Position numbers and translations under genes: made by a program. This document shows, in pieces, positions 27,901 through 36,601 of a DNA stretch of 64,000 bases. The stretch's first letter is position 1, and each line of letters begins with the position of its first letter. The DNA lies in assembly GCA_013416795.1 (NCBI GenBank), contig RQSC01000011.1, forward strand, positions 84,667 to 148,666, written 5' to 3'. The notes beneath the pieces were generated by a model. It saw only the letters and a program-made list of their open reading frames with translations. It did no database searches and was not told where the DNA came from. This DNA is from Prasinococcaceae sp. CCMP 1430. Taxonomy: Eukaryota > Prasinodermophyta > Palmophyllophyceae > Prasinococcales > Prasinococcaceae.

Positions 27901-30658
27901 CCTGAGCGATACCACAGGCAAGCAGCGCCGGTCGAAGGCCATTGCGCGCGTGTGCGGTCCACGTGGCAAGGACGTGGCCATCGCAGCTGCGTCCGAGCTC
28001 GTGGAGGACTGGCGCACGTGGCTCGGTGACACTGCCGATGCAGAGGACGTGACCATGTGGCAGGAGATCAACGAGCTCTTCACGAGCAGAGACGTCGATT
28101 CCGCGACTGCTGGGCGCTTTGCCCTAGCGAAAGCGGATGCCCTGCGCGAGCGCGGCGCGTCTCCTGCTGCCGAGCGTGCCGCCGCCTCCGCGGCGTATGA
28201 TTGGCTCGCATCCGGACCGCAAGATGTTCTCTCTGATCGTGCCGTCGAGCTCTTGCAGCGGCGGGTGTGGCTACTCGGCGCAAAGGGCGCGACAGTCCCT
28301 ACGCCCGAGGCGGAGAACCAGAGTCTCGTGCTGCTCGCCATATGGAGGCTCCTCGAGGAGGGTCAGGTTGGGGCTGCGGCACGTCTCGCGCAGGAGTGCG
28401 ACTATCTGCCCCGCGAGCTGGCGCTGTGCGAGGCGGCGGCTGCGGCGGCCGCGTCGCCCCTCCCGCCCGTCACATCCTTGCCGTCGCTAGGCGAAGAGGC
28501 AGTGTCGCACCTCCCCCCGGAGGCCCTGACTGTCGGAACTGACGCATTGGCGGCGGTCCGTGCCATCAGCGAAGCCATTGAGCCGGGGCGCGGGCGCTCC
28601 TTTGTTGAGAGGGTGGGCGCTGCCCTGGCTGCGGCCAGGGTGCTCGAGAGGACGTACCCCGAGGCGATGGCGGCCGAGCCCCAGGCTTTGCTCGAGGATC
28701 TGCTGAGATGGGCGGCCGCGTTCGAGACCGTCATCCCGCGTGAAGGCGAAATCAGCGAGGAGTGGGCTCTGTGTCGCCGCTACGTCAATGCGCACGCGTC
28801 GAGCGGAGCGGGCGCGCGCCCGGCGGACGCGCTCGCCTCGCTGCTGCTCGAGGGCTCCCTCGGCGGCGCGGCCCCTCGAGGGGCTCCTTGCCGACGCCTC
28901 ACGAGGCTGGTTCGGTCGAGTGCTGCGTTGGCCAGGTCGGTGGCCACCTGCGCTGGCACCCATGCTGACGAGGTGGCGCACGCGCTTGTGAGGCGCACCC
29001 TGGAGCGCCGCCAGCAGCTGTCCGCGCCAGTCGAAGCCACTGCACTATCGGTGGCCGCTAGGCTATACGAGAGTGCTGGCGCTCGGGGCCTCGAGGGCGC
29101 CGACGTACTCGTATCTATCGCGAGTGCGCAAGCGCTTGACTGGTGTCAACAAGCGCTTTCGCAGCATCTGAACGATGGGCCAGACCTGCATCGAAAGAGG
29201 GACTCCGACGACTGCGCCCCTGCCATGGTTGCGCTTGCCCGCATCGCTTCTGTGGTGGTAAGCGACGCGCGTGCGCACACGGCCGGGATCGTCGATGCTG
29301 TCGTGCGAGGTCGTGCTGTGCGTGAGACGATCAGCGAGTTCCTAGCGCTCGCGGCGGATCTGGATGCCTTCGAAGGGGGCAGCAATGTTGCCAGGGCCTG
29401 TGCGAGTCCGCGTGATAGTGAGATGAACACCATGGGTTCCCTTGGAGGGCGTGGGAGTGCAGATTTTGGTGCAGATTTGGCGGTTGGCACTGGACCTAAC
29501 GCCGCGCCCAAGCTCTCCACGTCTGTTGGTCGTAGCTTCATCGCGGCGCTGCTGGCGGCTGCTGAGCGCGTCGGGGGTGATGCGGGCCGCGAGGCGGCCG
29601 CGACGCTAAAGGACACGTGTCGCCTTGCACGCCTCGAGGGAGAGGCCCTTCGCGAGGCGGCTCTAGACATGATTGCAGCGGTCGCCGGAGTTGGCGGCAC
29701 GCCATCGGAGGAATTCAACGGTGCTTCCACGCCACTAGGCCATGCCGCATCAGCAGGCGCGCCCGGCGCGGGCTCGCGTGGAGCGGCGGCCGTCGCGACC
29801 CCATCGCCCATCGCGGCGCTCAAGGCGCGTTTCGGTCTTTTCGACAGCCCCCGCCCAGCCACGAGCCCGTCCACAGACAAAGCCAGGGGCAAGGCGCTTC
29901 TCGCATCGGCGCACACGAGTCTCGCGGTGGCGTCGAGGCGCCTCGCCACCGCGGGCTGTGCGCGCGAGGCGGGGCGCTGCGAGGCGCTAGCCGCCGCGGT
30001 GGAGATGGCAGTCGACATGGTGCAGGCACCTATGCGCCTCACGCCCAATGTTGCAGCGCAGTGGCTCAGCTCCGTCCTCGCGGCGGAACAGGTGGCATTC
30101 CGCATGGCGTGCATCGCAGGCGGGCGTGTGCCGGCGGTGGCGGCCGCCGCCATTGAGGCGTGCGCCGACGCGGCTGCCTCGCCGGGGGGGCGCGCGGGGC
30201 CAACTGCTACTCGTGGGGCGTGGTCGCTTGGCGGCAAGGATGCCGCTGCCCTTGGCATGTCGCTGCCCACACATGCCGCACTCCAAGTGCTCGAGTGGGC
30301 CTACCGCGACAGCATCAGCAGCACCACGGCAGCAGGCGGCGGTAGCGGCAGCAAAACTTCCAAGGATAGGGACAGGGACGGCTCGTTGAGTGTCGCCGCG
30401 GCGCTCAGTGGCCTGCAGTCTGTGCTTGGGGAGGGCCTCGCGTGCGCTGCCCCCCTGCTACACCGGCTCGTGAGCGCGGGGCGCACCGATGGCGGCGGAG
30501 CGGGCGCGGCGGGCGACATGGAGGCGCAGCTGGTGGAGGTGCTCGGCGCTGTTTGTGACCGCTCGCTCGCGCTCACGCTCGCCGAGGCTTCAGGCATGGA
30601 CTCTTCCGCGAGGGAATTCCGTGTGCGCATGGACGAATGGAAGGCACTGCCATGTTGA
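21977..30658 (+). CDS. giant 2893-residue protein of unknown function, single exon
   Basis: An uninterrupted 8.7-kb frame with protein-like composition throughout and a Met start at 21977. The first 600 or so residues alternate hydrophobic strands with polar loops (for example GELHAWANALR and CVAIVSAGTVTTSVPIDD), compatible with a degenerate beta-propeller. Most of the remaining 2200 are Ala/Leu-rich amphipathic helices resembling an alpha-solenoid. Low-complexity Ser/Gly spacers occur near residues 700-760 and 2540-2580. No catalytic motif, transmembrane segment or zinc site is seen. A propeller followed by a long helical solenoid is the architecture of tethering, coat and kinetochore proteins such as NBAS, KNTC1/Rod and spatacsin, but I found no motif that identifies one of them. 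It converges on the GT31 gene. Confidence 0.7.
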   Translation: MLDAAGSGGGSAGGGAPPAETGGVVAVQLPAMGALQRQLRAVEPGMPGTGAAWLLESEDADFATGRDKSPLEVLLVATEGGLRALSFPPDAGRRAGREEHPPLPAAGGGGGQQRVRPTCRGAVRLPLAGADGQAAAVTFPSGSATLAALASLPDSTHVEVRSVAACRGGTAVVVRVRCTLQPLSSPARASEYAASSSEIQSDSDGDSTDAAHPGDGDKLTDCEGAAFLLLQDGELLPAGFVALGGIDEDPWTACEVSGTALLLLHRSGELHAWANALRAGAGAESSARCAIGVPPVVIANPTASMADHWRALAVLASEDGCVAIVSAGTVTTSVPIDDIMTIDTCDASIDDTGAGSLTGNSPEQLFWCDRSTCSEWQGGPGRTEAMMRRADAALAIAARAEGGSTWAPTTSFAAGGERRRRRAMREKQSRAASAGRRRVLLPLVAHSQEVDTLLFPGERDSVAIVTVSKASGRALSIAFRPLCDRDERESGGADVRDVETDIASLDGTVCSLGSCVYLLTATGLVAVLPSTDSGASQSQRGLRALLERGGATAAVAVRSLNRWSAELVAECLLDRALNEVMAIEAQDVLDVSAGFSMTAREQLPAVLADVSRALDNAVDAKWVVPALRKVLRVAASSPSSMRDKLLRLGAQTIPRALRIFSESSDGSASELCHYLVLIRRLQHENANDGDTTEIGIATMATPLPHNTRSGGEAAPHTAPPAMPSSTAMRHLSGTRKLRRSLFGAESTGDSPPAHAMSATQRQEGRRVAPSAGEREDHEALVTRWQRGRMNAIEIVQEALLTNRLSTAMAHLVEKGQRLGPERVIELARALAYRLIWQAKGDKAVSTLWRAGDQPIKALKWLREATVYRRLRRLLRDLLGRIHDGAESTRTDDELWQAMERLEALYPNESYARASEGLPTSSLDFFACGDIGFESTGSGSYEPWQLDDVAHTVDGLPTHASSSSGPYMCLPAAWVREWDAETLARVEIEGRALGLLSHGAGADAHRRAWSPPSRPMLPHEWTGGMQILVERPMPAELEAWVSAVPQSSLVRQSVHTPEGTIQMLALPSGVWEKIAARALPSQRAVLEQALLREGVISDEMLDAQDVPLHTLARAGLVSADDVPSTACHLGSAKLAAKVASLRLAHTLGACVRWNGPAQVFDVLSHDNWAAWQILARWDGRALDAAVENIRWLDNEDSDVPNDALLEGLAKREGGPLAVLCILSQSTVALEECLSSQHRAIARDAYVPHVRLNSLASLADTHPVLWHVLAACANPLPEMSPRELEYQAVDNATPRDVAINVGESQVLDHYIAWRRRQFLCSGGDASLVDLVRHDVPESIRSMLERATSCPREAGAIAAAGDGFEHSALALIHEWEDTCWSEIDRIALPDSTPPDSPISELEDLLVEGRALAALEVALSKDQHGVAMDLLIAASRAAATRAFSEDCAVAAAVVATLLAGDNEAAASIRCDVAALRRVAMIDAPRSAFIAAALRDSFAQTVASPQTRPSISAAATDLVKALLECELSHEGRSAASVSRMALPAAVIKRHGLDGRIVESHLQRLAAGDDWLSVLSEAEVLRVPRQAVLDVISAAPGKGVNRANKDDSHAWWRHHATRALGGDKLSWEAFERRPKYELLALAARVENGSMGTTELVPLCRSLGWPALAVTAAALGVDPASAAAAWMEATTGTQGNAVLLQCRNFVMRRWRAWPAGDEDASTQMGAPVEAKADLAATTSALCALRLHTPVARAFEIFKPCPVLALAAASVRCASTRHSEAVADALERLHAELCKLAGDGVSAEDTSSLESKFDAVARQAKCRTACIGVLCIFDTYLARTRSVWENRGFIDALQASRLCDASSAPRTFARAIESTVVRYNATCTLAAAGGGVGDATASGTLPLAEVLEGRSNFDEGLLKRLTSAGEWDRAFEWAGVLDGVEGACVIAMEADGDAELLDGWMPLACDREGVDDRARDSDGRSLSLSDTTGKQRRSKAIARVCGPRGKDVAIAAASELVEDWRTWLGDTADAEDVTMWQEINELFTSRDVDSATAGRFALAKADALRERGASPAAERAAASAAYDWLASGPQDVLSDRAVELLQRRVWLLGAKGATVPTPEAENQSLVLLAIWRLLEEGQVGAAARLAQECDYLPRELALCEAAAAAAASPLPPVTSLPSLGEEAVSHLPPEALTVGTDALAAVRAISEAIEPGRGRSFVERVGAALAAARVLERTYPEAMAAEPQALLEDLLRWAAAFETVIPREGEISEEWALCRRYVNAHASSGAGARPADALASLLLEGSLGGAAPRGAPCRRLTRLVRSSAALARSVATCAGTHADEVAHALVRRTLERRQQLSAPVEATALSVAARLYESAGARGLEGADVLVSIASAQALDWCQQALSQHLNDGPDLHRKRDSDDCAPAMVALARIASVVVSDARAHTAGIVDAVVRGRAVRETISEFLALAADLDAFEGGSNVARACASPRDSEMNTMGSLGGRGSADFGADLAVGTGPNAAPKLSTSVGRSFIAALLAAAERVGGDAGREAAATLKDTCRLARLEGEALREAALDMIAAVAGVGGTPSEEFNGASTPLGHAASAGAPGAGSRGAAAVATPSPIAALKARFGLFDSPRPATSPSTDKARGKALLASAHTSLAVASRRLATAGCAREAGRCEALAAAVEMAVDMVQAPMRLTPNVAAQWLSSVLAAEQVAFRMACIAGGRVPAVAAAAIEACADAAASPGGRAGPTATRGAWSLGGKDAAALGMSLPTHAALQVLEWAYRDSISSTTAAGGGSGSKTSKDRDRDGSLSVAAALSGLQSVLGEGLACAAPLLHRLVSAGRTDGGGAGAAGDMEAQLVEVLGAVCDRSLALTLAEASGMDSSAREFRVRMDEWKALPC

Positions 30659-31020
30659 GCGTTTGCCAACCATGCATAGTACGTAGTATTACTAAAATAG
30701 TGTACCAAGATAGGGGCGTTGCGCAGTAATATTGCGGTAGTACTAGCATTAATTAGAACTCTGTCTGCTGCGGATGGTGTCGATGTTGTGTCGCGCGAGG
30801 CTGGTCCTGCGCTACGTGATCCCGCTGGTGTTGCAATGGATGGACTTGAGCCCGGTCGTCGAATCAGTGTGCGGGAAACACATCCTACGGCAATGGCCAG
30901 GAATTGCCTCCTTGAACTTTCTCATTCTGCTCCAAAGCCCGTACCTGGCGGGGCAAGTGATTGGCGCTGTTAGCCGCGACACCCACGCAGCGCGAGGCGC
31001 TCGCGGCGCCATCCCGAAGC
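30659..31020. other. convergent 3' intergenic spacer
   Basis: About 360 bp between the stops of the giant ORF and the GT31 gene. The first 100 bp are AT-rich (TAGTACGTAGTATTACTAAAATAG and AATTAGAAC stretches), as expected for 3' UTR and poly(A) regions. A short hydrophobic open frame (30774-31082) overlaps it and is not credited as a gene. Confidence 0.4.
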
Positions 31021-32631
31021 TCAGAGCGCTCCGGACCTTCCACATATCGGGACGCCATACATGCACGCCACCCGACCGCTGAGATGGCTGGGCCTACCCA
31101 TGGCTCTCTTCATGTCCTGGTGAACGACAGGGAGCACCATTGAGGCAGGTGCATCGCAGCCGTTGTTCAGATGCTTGGCTATCATCCAGCGACTGCAGCA
31201 CTCGAAGGCCGCGTTGAAGTTGCGCAAGCGCGATGCCCCCATTTTGCGGTCCGTGGCCGCCGCGAGCGCAATCCCCACTCGCGTGTCCTCGAACCACAGT
31301 CTGCGCAGCGAGCACTTGTCCTGCAGATCAGTCGCGTTCGCGAAGTAATCGGGATTGCCAGCGTCGAACTCCTTGGGCGAAGGGTGCCCAAGGAGCCCCG
31401 CTGCCCGCACCCACCCCGCTATGTCGTCGACGCTCGACGCGAACTCGTCCGGCAGGGGCCCGCCCGAAGCGGGGCCTCGCCACAGCGCCCTCGCGACCTG
31501 AAACGCCGCGTCTCGGCTGAGCAAGTACGACCAGCCCGCGGCGTATCGCGTGTGTGGACAGGTGTCGGGCCACTCGTCCTCGGTCAGGGACCACTTGTGC
31601 CCGGGCTTCCTTATCGGAATAAACCCCCATTTGGACTCAAGCGCGCCGGCAAAAATGGCCTTGCCGTCGCCGTCGCCCTCCTCCGTCCCCCGGGAAAGGC
31701 CCGAGCCGCCGCCTTGCTCTAGCTGCTCCGTGGCCCGTTCACCCTGCGCGTACGCGCGATCCCATTGTTGCTGCGATATGGCGAACATCGAGAAGTAGAT
31801 GTGCGCATTGGCCCAATTCACGTAGGCGTCGTCATCTACCTTGAGGATGAGCTCGGCCCGCGTGTGCGCCAGCGCCCAGAGGATCATCAAGTCGGTCTTG
31901 AGGTAGAGGTTATGGTAGCTCTCCTCGACGTCGAGCTTGAGTAGGTCGTCGGCATGCCGCAGCTCGCGTACCGCCGCTTCGTTGGCGACACCCTCGTACG
32001 CTCGGTCGCCCGGCGGGTGGCCCACCACAAATCTCATATCAACCTGCCCTCGAAGGGGCGGCAGCTCCCTCACGTCGCGCGCGCCGTCAACGGCGAGGAC
32101 TGAAGGGGGGAGCCCCGGCGCCCACTGGTGCGCCACGAAGTCCTCGTAGTGCGTGCGGGGCGACTCGGAGACGCCGGTCCCACCTCCGGCGGCACCGGCG
32201 AGGAGCTTCTCCCGCTGCTGAGCGTCAAAGTCAAAGTAGTCGCGCAGGATGGCTCTTTGTAGGGCGCGTCGCTCGTAGCCCTCGGCGTCGCAGCAGGTGC
32301 TCATCAGGCCCACGAACATGGTCGCGCGCCCCGCCACGACCGACGGCGCCGCCGCCGCGCTCGCCGCGGGGGCCGAGCGCGTGCAGGCGCGCCACCCAGC
32401 CCGCGAACTCGGGGGCGTTGGGGATGGTCGCCTCCTCCACACCGGGCCAACAACGCGCGCGACGCGACATTGCCGCCGCTCCGCCCCGCGGGGAAGTGCA
32501 AGCCACCCACACACGCGAGGGGCGAAGCGCCGGCACCGGGGGGCACGTCGGGCTGCCTTCGCAGGCGGCCAGCTGTACACACGCGCTCGCGCAACAGCCT
32601 CCTCCCGCCGCAGCCACGGGCAACGCCACAT
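31021..32631 (-). CDS. GT31-family glycosyltransferase (beta-1,3-galactosyltransferase-like)
   Basis: 536 codons, with the 5' end uncertain. The GT31 (Galactosyl_T) pattern is clear from about residue 105 onward: TMFVGLMSTCCDAEGYERRALQRAI, then MRFVVGHPP, then the acidic LDVEESYHNLYLKTDLMILWAL (family E-x-Y-x-N-L-x-x-K-T), the DxD motif ILKVDDDAYVN, then YAAGWSYLLSRDAA and a late FEDTRVGIAL (family EDV-x-x-G). These type II Golgi enzymes transfer Gal or GlcNAc in beta-1,3 linkage to glycoprotein glycans. The first 100 residues are Arg/Ala/Pro-rich without an obvious signal anchor, so an intron or a different first exon may be missing upstream. The acceptor is unknown. Confidence 0.8.
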   Translation of the reverse strand: MWRCPWLRREEAVARARVYSWPPAKAARRAPRCRRFAPRVCGWLALPRGAERRQCRVARVVGPVWRRRPSPTPPSSRAGWRACTRSAPAASAAAAPSVVAGRATMFVGLMSTCCDAEGYERRALQRAILRDYFDFDAQQREKLLAGAAGGGTGVSESPRTHYEDFVAHQWAPGLPPSVLAVDGARDVRELPPLRGQVDMRFVVGHPPGDRAYEGVANEAAVRELRHADDLLKLDVEESYHNLYLKTDLMILWALAHTRAELILKVDDDAYVNWANAHIYFSMFAISQQQWDRAYAQGERATEQLEQGGGSGLSRGTEEGDGDGKAIFAGALESKWGFIPIRKPGHKWSLTEDEWPDTCPHTRYAAGWSYLLSRDAAFQVARALWRGPASGGPLPDEFASSVDDIAGWVRAAGLLGHPSPKEFDAGNPDYFANATDLQDKCSLRRLWFEDTRVGIALAAATDRKMGASRLRNFNAAFECCSRWMIAKHLNNGCDAPASMVLPVVHQDMKRAMGRPSHLSGRVACMYGVPICGRSGAL

Positions 32632-33192
32632 GCGAGCGCATGGGAGGGCGCTACAGGCCCCACGCCGTCGCCATGCACTAAGGTGCGGCAGCCGGCATCA
32701 CCGGCGGCTCACGGGAGAGGTGACTGGGGCCGAACCTCGCCGCTGGCAGAAAAGTATAGGGTTTATGTGTTATAGTAACTTGCATGTGATATGTGTTTGG
32801 GTTTGGGTATTGACCGCAAATATCGCGATCGTGCGCGCGGGCGCGCGAGCGCTGTTAGTCCGCGCGGCGCCGCGCGCGCGCAAATGCGCGCGGCGCCACA
32901 GGCCGCGCTTTGCGCGGGCGGGGGCGGGGGAGAGGGGAGGAGGGTCGCGCGTGGGTGGTGGTGGGGTCGTCCGACAGGAGCGGGGGGTGCGAACCCCGGC
33001 AGGCGCGGGTGAACGCGGGGCGAGAGGCGTGTGTGGGGGGGGGGGGAGCGCCGCGCGCGCGTGCGCGGCGGCGCCCCGGGTTTGGGCCACGAAAAAAGTG
33101 TGTTAGGGTTGGAGGGCCGGCCAGGAGGAAGGGGGAATCTTCTGAAAGGTCGGCGCTGCCGCATTTGCCACCCATCGCAAGGGCGTGCCGCC
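32632..33192. promoter_or_regulatory. divergent promoter region of GT31 and ENTH-ArfGAP genes
   Basis: 561 bp between divergent start codons. It contains an AGGGTTT at 32758-32764 in a locally AT-rich patch, a TTAGGGTTG at about 33103-33111, CGCGCG blocks and G-rich runs near 32920-33050. Both AGGG motifs fit the recurring telo-box-like element of the window. Confidence 0.4.
32758..32764 (+). promoter_or_regulatory. AGGGTTT motif between GT31 and ENTH-ArfGAP genes
   Basis: AGGGTTT in AAGTATAGGGTTTATGTG, located 127 nt upstream of the annotated GT31 start and 429 nt upstream of the ENTH-ArfGAP start. One of several copies of this heptamer in 5' regions of the window. Confidence 0.35.
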
Positions 33193-35094
33193 ATGGTGGC
33201 GAGCGGCGCCTTGATGGGCCCGCAGCTCTCCGACAGCCTAGAGACGGCGTCCAAGTTCGTGCGCGACTACGTTGCGGCCGTGTCCGACGGGAGGCTGCAG
33301 GGCTACTCGCGCACCGAGCGCCGCGTGCGCGAGGCCACGCGCAATGAGCCGTGGGGCCCGACCGGCCCCATCCTCCAGGAGCTCGCGGCGATCACCTTCG
33401 ACCACGCAGAGATCGGCCCGATACTGGCGATGCTGGCTCGCCGCCTCGACTCGACGGGCTTCGAGTGGCGACATGTTTACAAGGCCCTCACTGTGATTGA
33501 GTACCTCGCCACAAGGGGCTCCGAGGCCTTTGCTGGCGCAGCGAGGGGCCTCGTGCCCAAGATATCCGTCCTTACGGACACTACCGGCGACGGCATCGGT
33601 TTCCAGTACGTGGATCCGAAGACGCACAAGGACGAGGGTATCAACGTGCGACACAAGGCGGTACGTGATGTTGATGAGCAGTCTTGGGCCGCTGACAGCA
33701 GCACGCCCATTCCACGTCGATGTATCGCGTGCGCCGCGTTCCCTGCGCTTGCACCTTGAGGTGGTAGACGGAGCTGCCCTGGGCGCGTTGAGAAAGCATG
33801 CACAGTGCTGACAGAGTTGGCCGCGCCGCCCATTATTTCGGCGCGAGCTTGATAGTCACAGCTGCACGCGCTGCTCAGTGACTCGGACGCCCTGCTCAAC
33901 GAGCGCTCCAAGGAGCACCGCACATACGGCGGCATGTCGAGCGACGAGTCCAGGGCGACCGCAGCGCAACAGCCGCCGCCCGCGGACCAGTACACCGCAG
34001 CCGCACAGGCCCGTTATAACGGATTGGCCGCGCCACAACAACAACCGCAGCGCGGTCACGGCGATATGTCATTCGTGTCATCGTATACCTCCTCCACGTC
34101 GCAACAGGGCTCCGCCTCCAACTCTTCTACCACGGGTGGGCACGACGGCTTTTCGCTCGCCACGGGCGGCCCCTCACAAAACCGCGTGGCTACAACCATG
34201 GCCACTCCCGAGCCGGCGCGGGTTCCTGCAGGCCAGGGCCGTGCCGCAGGCGAGACCAAGGGAGTGACGGCGGAGCAGAACAAAAAGCACCTGCAGGCTT
34301 TGGCGCGACTCATGAAGCTGCCACACAACCGAGAGTGCGCGGATTGCAGGGCCAAGAACCCGCGATGGTGTTCCGTGAGCTGCGGCGTCTTTATCTGCAT
34401 GAGGTGCAGCGGGATCCACCGTGGGCTTGGCGTCCATATCACGAAGGTGCGCTCCTGCTCGCTGGACACGTTCCTGCCCGAGCAGGTGCGCTTTCTGGCG
34501 CGCACAGGCAACGCTGTCGCCAACTCGTACTGGGAGGCGCGCCTGCCGCCCAACGAGCGCCCTCATTCGGCGGGCCTCGAAGGGAAGACGACCATCAACA
34601 TCGAGCGCTTCATTCGCAACAAGTACGAGGGCAAGTGGGTCGCGCCAGGTTCAATCTGGCCGCCGCCTGGAGACGCCCCCCCAGCGACTGCCGTGGACCC
34701 GGCCAACGGCGCGCAGCCCCCTCATCACAGCGTGTCAGCGCCGTCTCTCATCACCGCAGGAGCGCAGCAGGCGCAACAGCAGCCGTCAAACATGGACGCG
34801 CTCTTTGGACTGCAGATATCGAGCACCGCCGCTCCTGCGTCGGCCGGACCGGCTGCGGCAGCTGCTGCACCCGTGGAGTACGGGCTGGCCAGTACACCTG
34901 CCGTGCAACAGGCTCCTGAGGAGGATGCCTTTGCGTATCTGCACAGCCCTGGCGGCAGCAACAACAGCGCGCCGGTCGCTGTCGCCGGTGCCGGCCCGCC
35001 TGCTGCGTCGGGGGGCAACATGCTAGCTGCAATGCTCCAGACGCCGAGTGCGGCACCCGCCAATGCGAACAAGGGCTACGATCTGCTGCTGTGA
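33193..35094 (+). CDS. ENTH-domain and ArfGAP-domain fusion protein
   Basis: Exons 33193-33660 and 33862-35094 join in phase 0 (GTACGT...TCACAG) to give 566 residues. Residues about 8-180 form an ENTH/ANTH-like domain ([34 protein letters not shown], then INVRHKA joined to [20 protein letters not shown]). The splice junction falls inside this domain, so the two exons belong to one gene. A Gln/Ser-rich linker (181-295) follows, then an ArfGAP domain (about 297-415). Its zinc finger C315-x2-C318-x16-C335-x2-C338 and arginine finger R343 in SGIHRGLG are intact. The C-terminal tail is Ala/Pro/Gln-rich with MDALFGL, a possible clathrin/adaptor-binding segment. By domains it would bind phosphoinositides on budding membranes and stimulate GTP hydrolysis by Arf. 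The start GCCGCCATGG has strong Kozak context. Confidence 0.88.
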
Positions 35095-35245
35095 GTACGG
35101 GCGGGGCGTGCCCGCGCCCAGACGACGTAGCTCTCGCATCGGTTGCTTCTTCTGAGCTAGCTAGCGACAGCGGCGTCGGTGGATCGCCACGTGATTTGGT
35201 CCATTGTTATTACATGAAAGTTTTGATTGCGCTCCTCCGTCGCGA

Positions 35246-36601
35246 TCATGTGCTTGGTCTGCCGCCCGTGGCCGCGCAGCGCGCAGCGCATGCAAGCATG
35301 GTCACGACGTCGCGGATCCCGGACCCCTCGATGCTCCTGCTCTTCATGTCGTAGAGCGCGCGACTGTGGATCGAATGCCTGTTGAACACAGGCTCGAACT
35401 CACTAAGCTGGAGTTGGCCGTCTCCGTTTTGGTCGAAGATGAGGTACATGACATCAACCATAACGTCAGTGATGAGACCTTGGCAGTTCGGGTTGGCTGC
35501 GACCAGCGCGTGCTTAAAGTCGTGCTTGCTGAGGCCACGACTCGCATCACGCGCGTACGCATTGAGCGCCACCATGAGCTGCTCCGCGCGCTCGTTGCGC
35601 AGCTCAGCCATGGCACAAAACTGCTCGAAGCTCACGAGGAACTGCGGGTCCTCGCTATCTAGCGGCAAGCCCAGGCTCGGCAGCTGCACCAGGCGGCGCT
35701 TGTACGCCGGCACATCGCGGCTGTGCGCGTTGGCGATCAGCGACTCTGCGAAGTCGCGCAGCGAGATACTGCCCCTGTTCTCCACGTCGTAGTGCTCAAA
35801 CTCGAGCCGCATAACGGCGCGATGCACGCGCATGAGCATTTCCTGGAAAGCGGGAAGCGTGATCTTGCGGTCAAGGCGCTCACCGAAATGGTGGCGCATG
35901 AAGCGCGTGCGCTTCCAGTCCACGTGCCTTGTGTCCCAGGTGAAGGTACGCTTGCGACATAGCACCGTCACCGCCTGCGTGAACTCGTCCGCGTCGATGA
36001 CGCCATTGCCGTCGACATCAAACATGTTGAAGGCCACATCAGTGCGGCCACCCGACGTGGGGATGTTCAGCATAGCGTGGAAGAGCACGAACTCGTCGAA
36101 GGAGATGAGGCCGTCCTCGTCCAGGTCGAAGTCGTCGAAGAGCGCTCTCGCATTGCGCGTCGTCGAGCGCAGGGCTCGCTCGCGGACCTTGACAGCAGAG
36201 GCGCTGCCCGACGCGTCCGAGCCCGGGCCCTCGTCCGGCGCGACCGCATCCGCCTTATGGCGCGGCGCCCTTGGAAACGTTGGCACGCACCCTCGGAGGA
36301 AGTTGTCGCGCGTCATCTTGCGCTCGCCCGTCGCCGGGTCCGTGTGCTTCGCAAAGGCCGCGAAGATGGTGTGCGCAGGCGCGGCCTTCAAGGCGAGGAA
36401 GCCGTCACCGAACATGTACGCGTCTGCGTCGTCCTTTCCATCGCCATCCTGGCTGGTGCCCCCGTCACCGCTCGAGCCGTCGTCGCCTGCGCCCGCAGCT
36501 CGGCGGGCCTCCTCGGCGAGGAGCGTGCGACCACCAAACGCCATGCCGAGGCGCGCGACGAGCCCCGCGCCGCCGGCGCCGTTCGCGCCCGCACCAAACA
36601 T
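35246..36601 (-). CDS. MICU: MICU-like mitochondrial calcium-uptake EF-hand protein
   Basis: 451 residues from MFGAGANGAGG. A longer in-frame version from the Met at 36871 is possible and Arg-rich. Canonical EF-hand loops are D159-x-D161-x-D163-G...E170, D195-x-D197-x-N199-G...E206 and a C-terminal DQNGDGQLQLSEF. A degenerate loop, DVENRGSISLRDF, lies between. The layout is that of MICU1/2, regulators of the mitochondrial calcium uniporter: an N-terminal EF pair, a central FGERLDRKITLPAFQEML...VMRLEFEHYD segment, YKRRLVQLPSLG, a helical MVALNAYARD region and a last EF-hand preceded by LITDVMVDVMYLIF. The amphipathic LVARLGMAFGGRTLLAEEARR near the N-terminus could serve as a presequence. A generic EF-hand protein cannot be fully excluded. 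Three canonical loops is more than human MICU1 retains. Confidence 0.75.
   Translation of the reverse strand: MFGAGANGAGGAGLVARLGMAFGGRTLLAEEARRAAGAGDDGSSGDGGTSQDGDGKDDADAYMFGDGFLALKAAPAHTIFAAFAKHTDPATGERKMTRDNFLRGCVPTFPRAPRHKADAVAPDEGPGSDASGSASAVKVRERALRSTTRNARALFDDFDLDEDGLISFDEFVLFHAMLNIPTSGGRTDVAFNMFDVDGNGVIDADEFTQAVTVLCRKRTFTWDTRHVDWKRTRFMRHHFGERLDRKITLPAFQEMLMRVHRAVMRLEFEHYDVENRGSISLRDFAESLIANAHSRDVPAYKRRLVQLPSLGLPLDSEDPQFLVSFEQFCAMAELRNERAEQLMVALNAYARDASRGLSKHDFKHALVAANPNCQGLITDVMVDVMYLIFDQNGDGQLQLSEFEPVFNRHSIHSRALYDMKSRSIEGSGIRDVVTMLACAARCAATGGRPST

Noticed and set aside
26644..28341. 565-codon minus-strand frame inside the giant ORF
   Set aside because: Ser/Ala-rich antisense frame with no motif. 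The sense frame has balanced composition over its full length.
30774..31082. Short hydrophobic + strand frame after the giant ORF
   Set aside because: It lies in an AT-richer convergent 3' spacer and overlaps the GT31 coding end antisense. No domain and no supporting signals.
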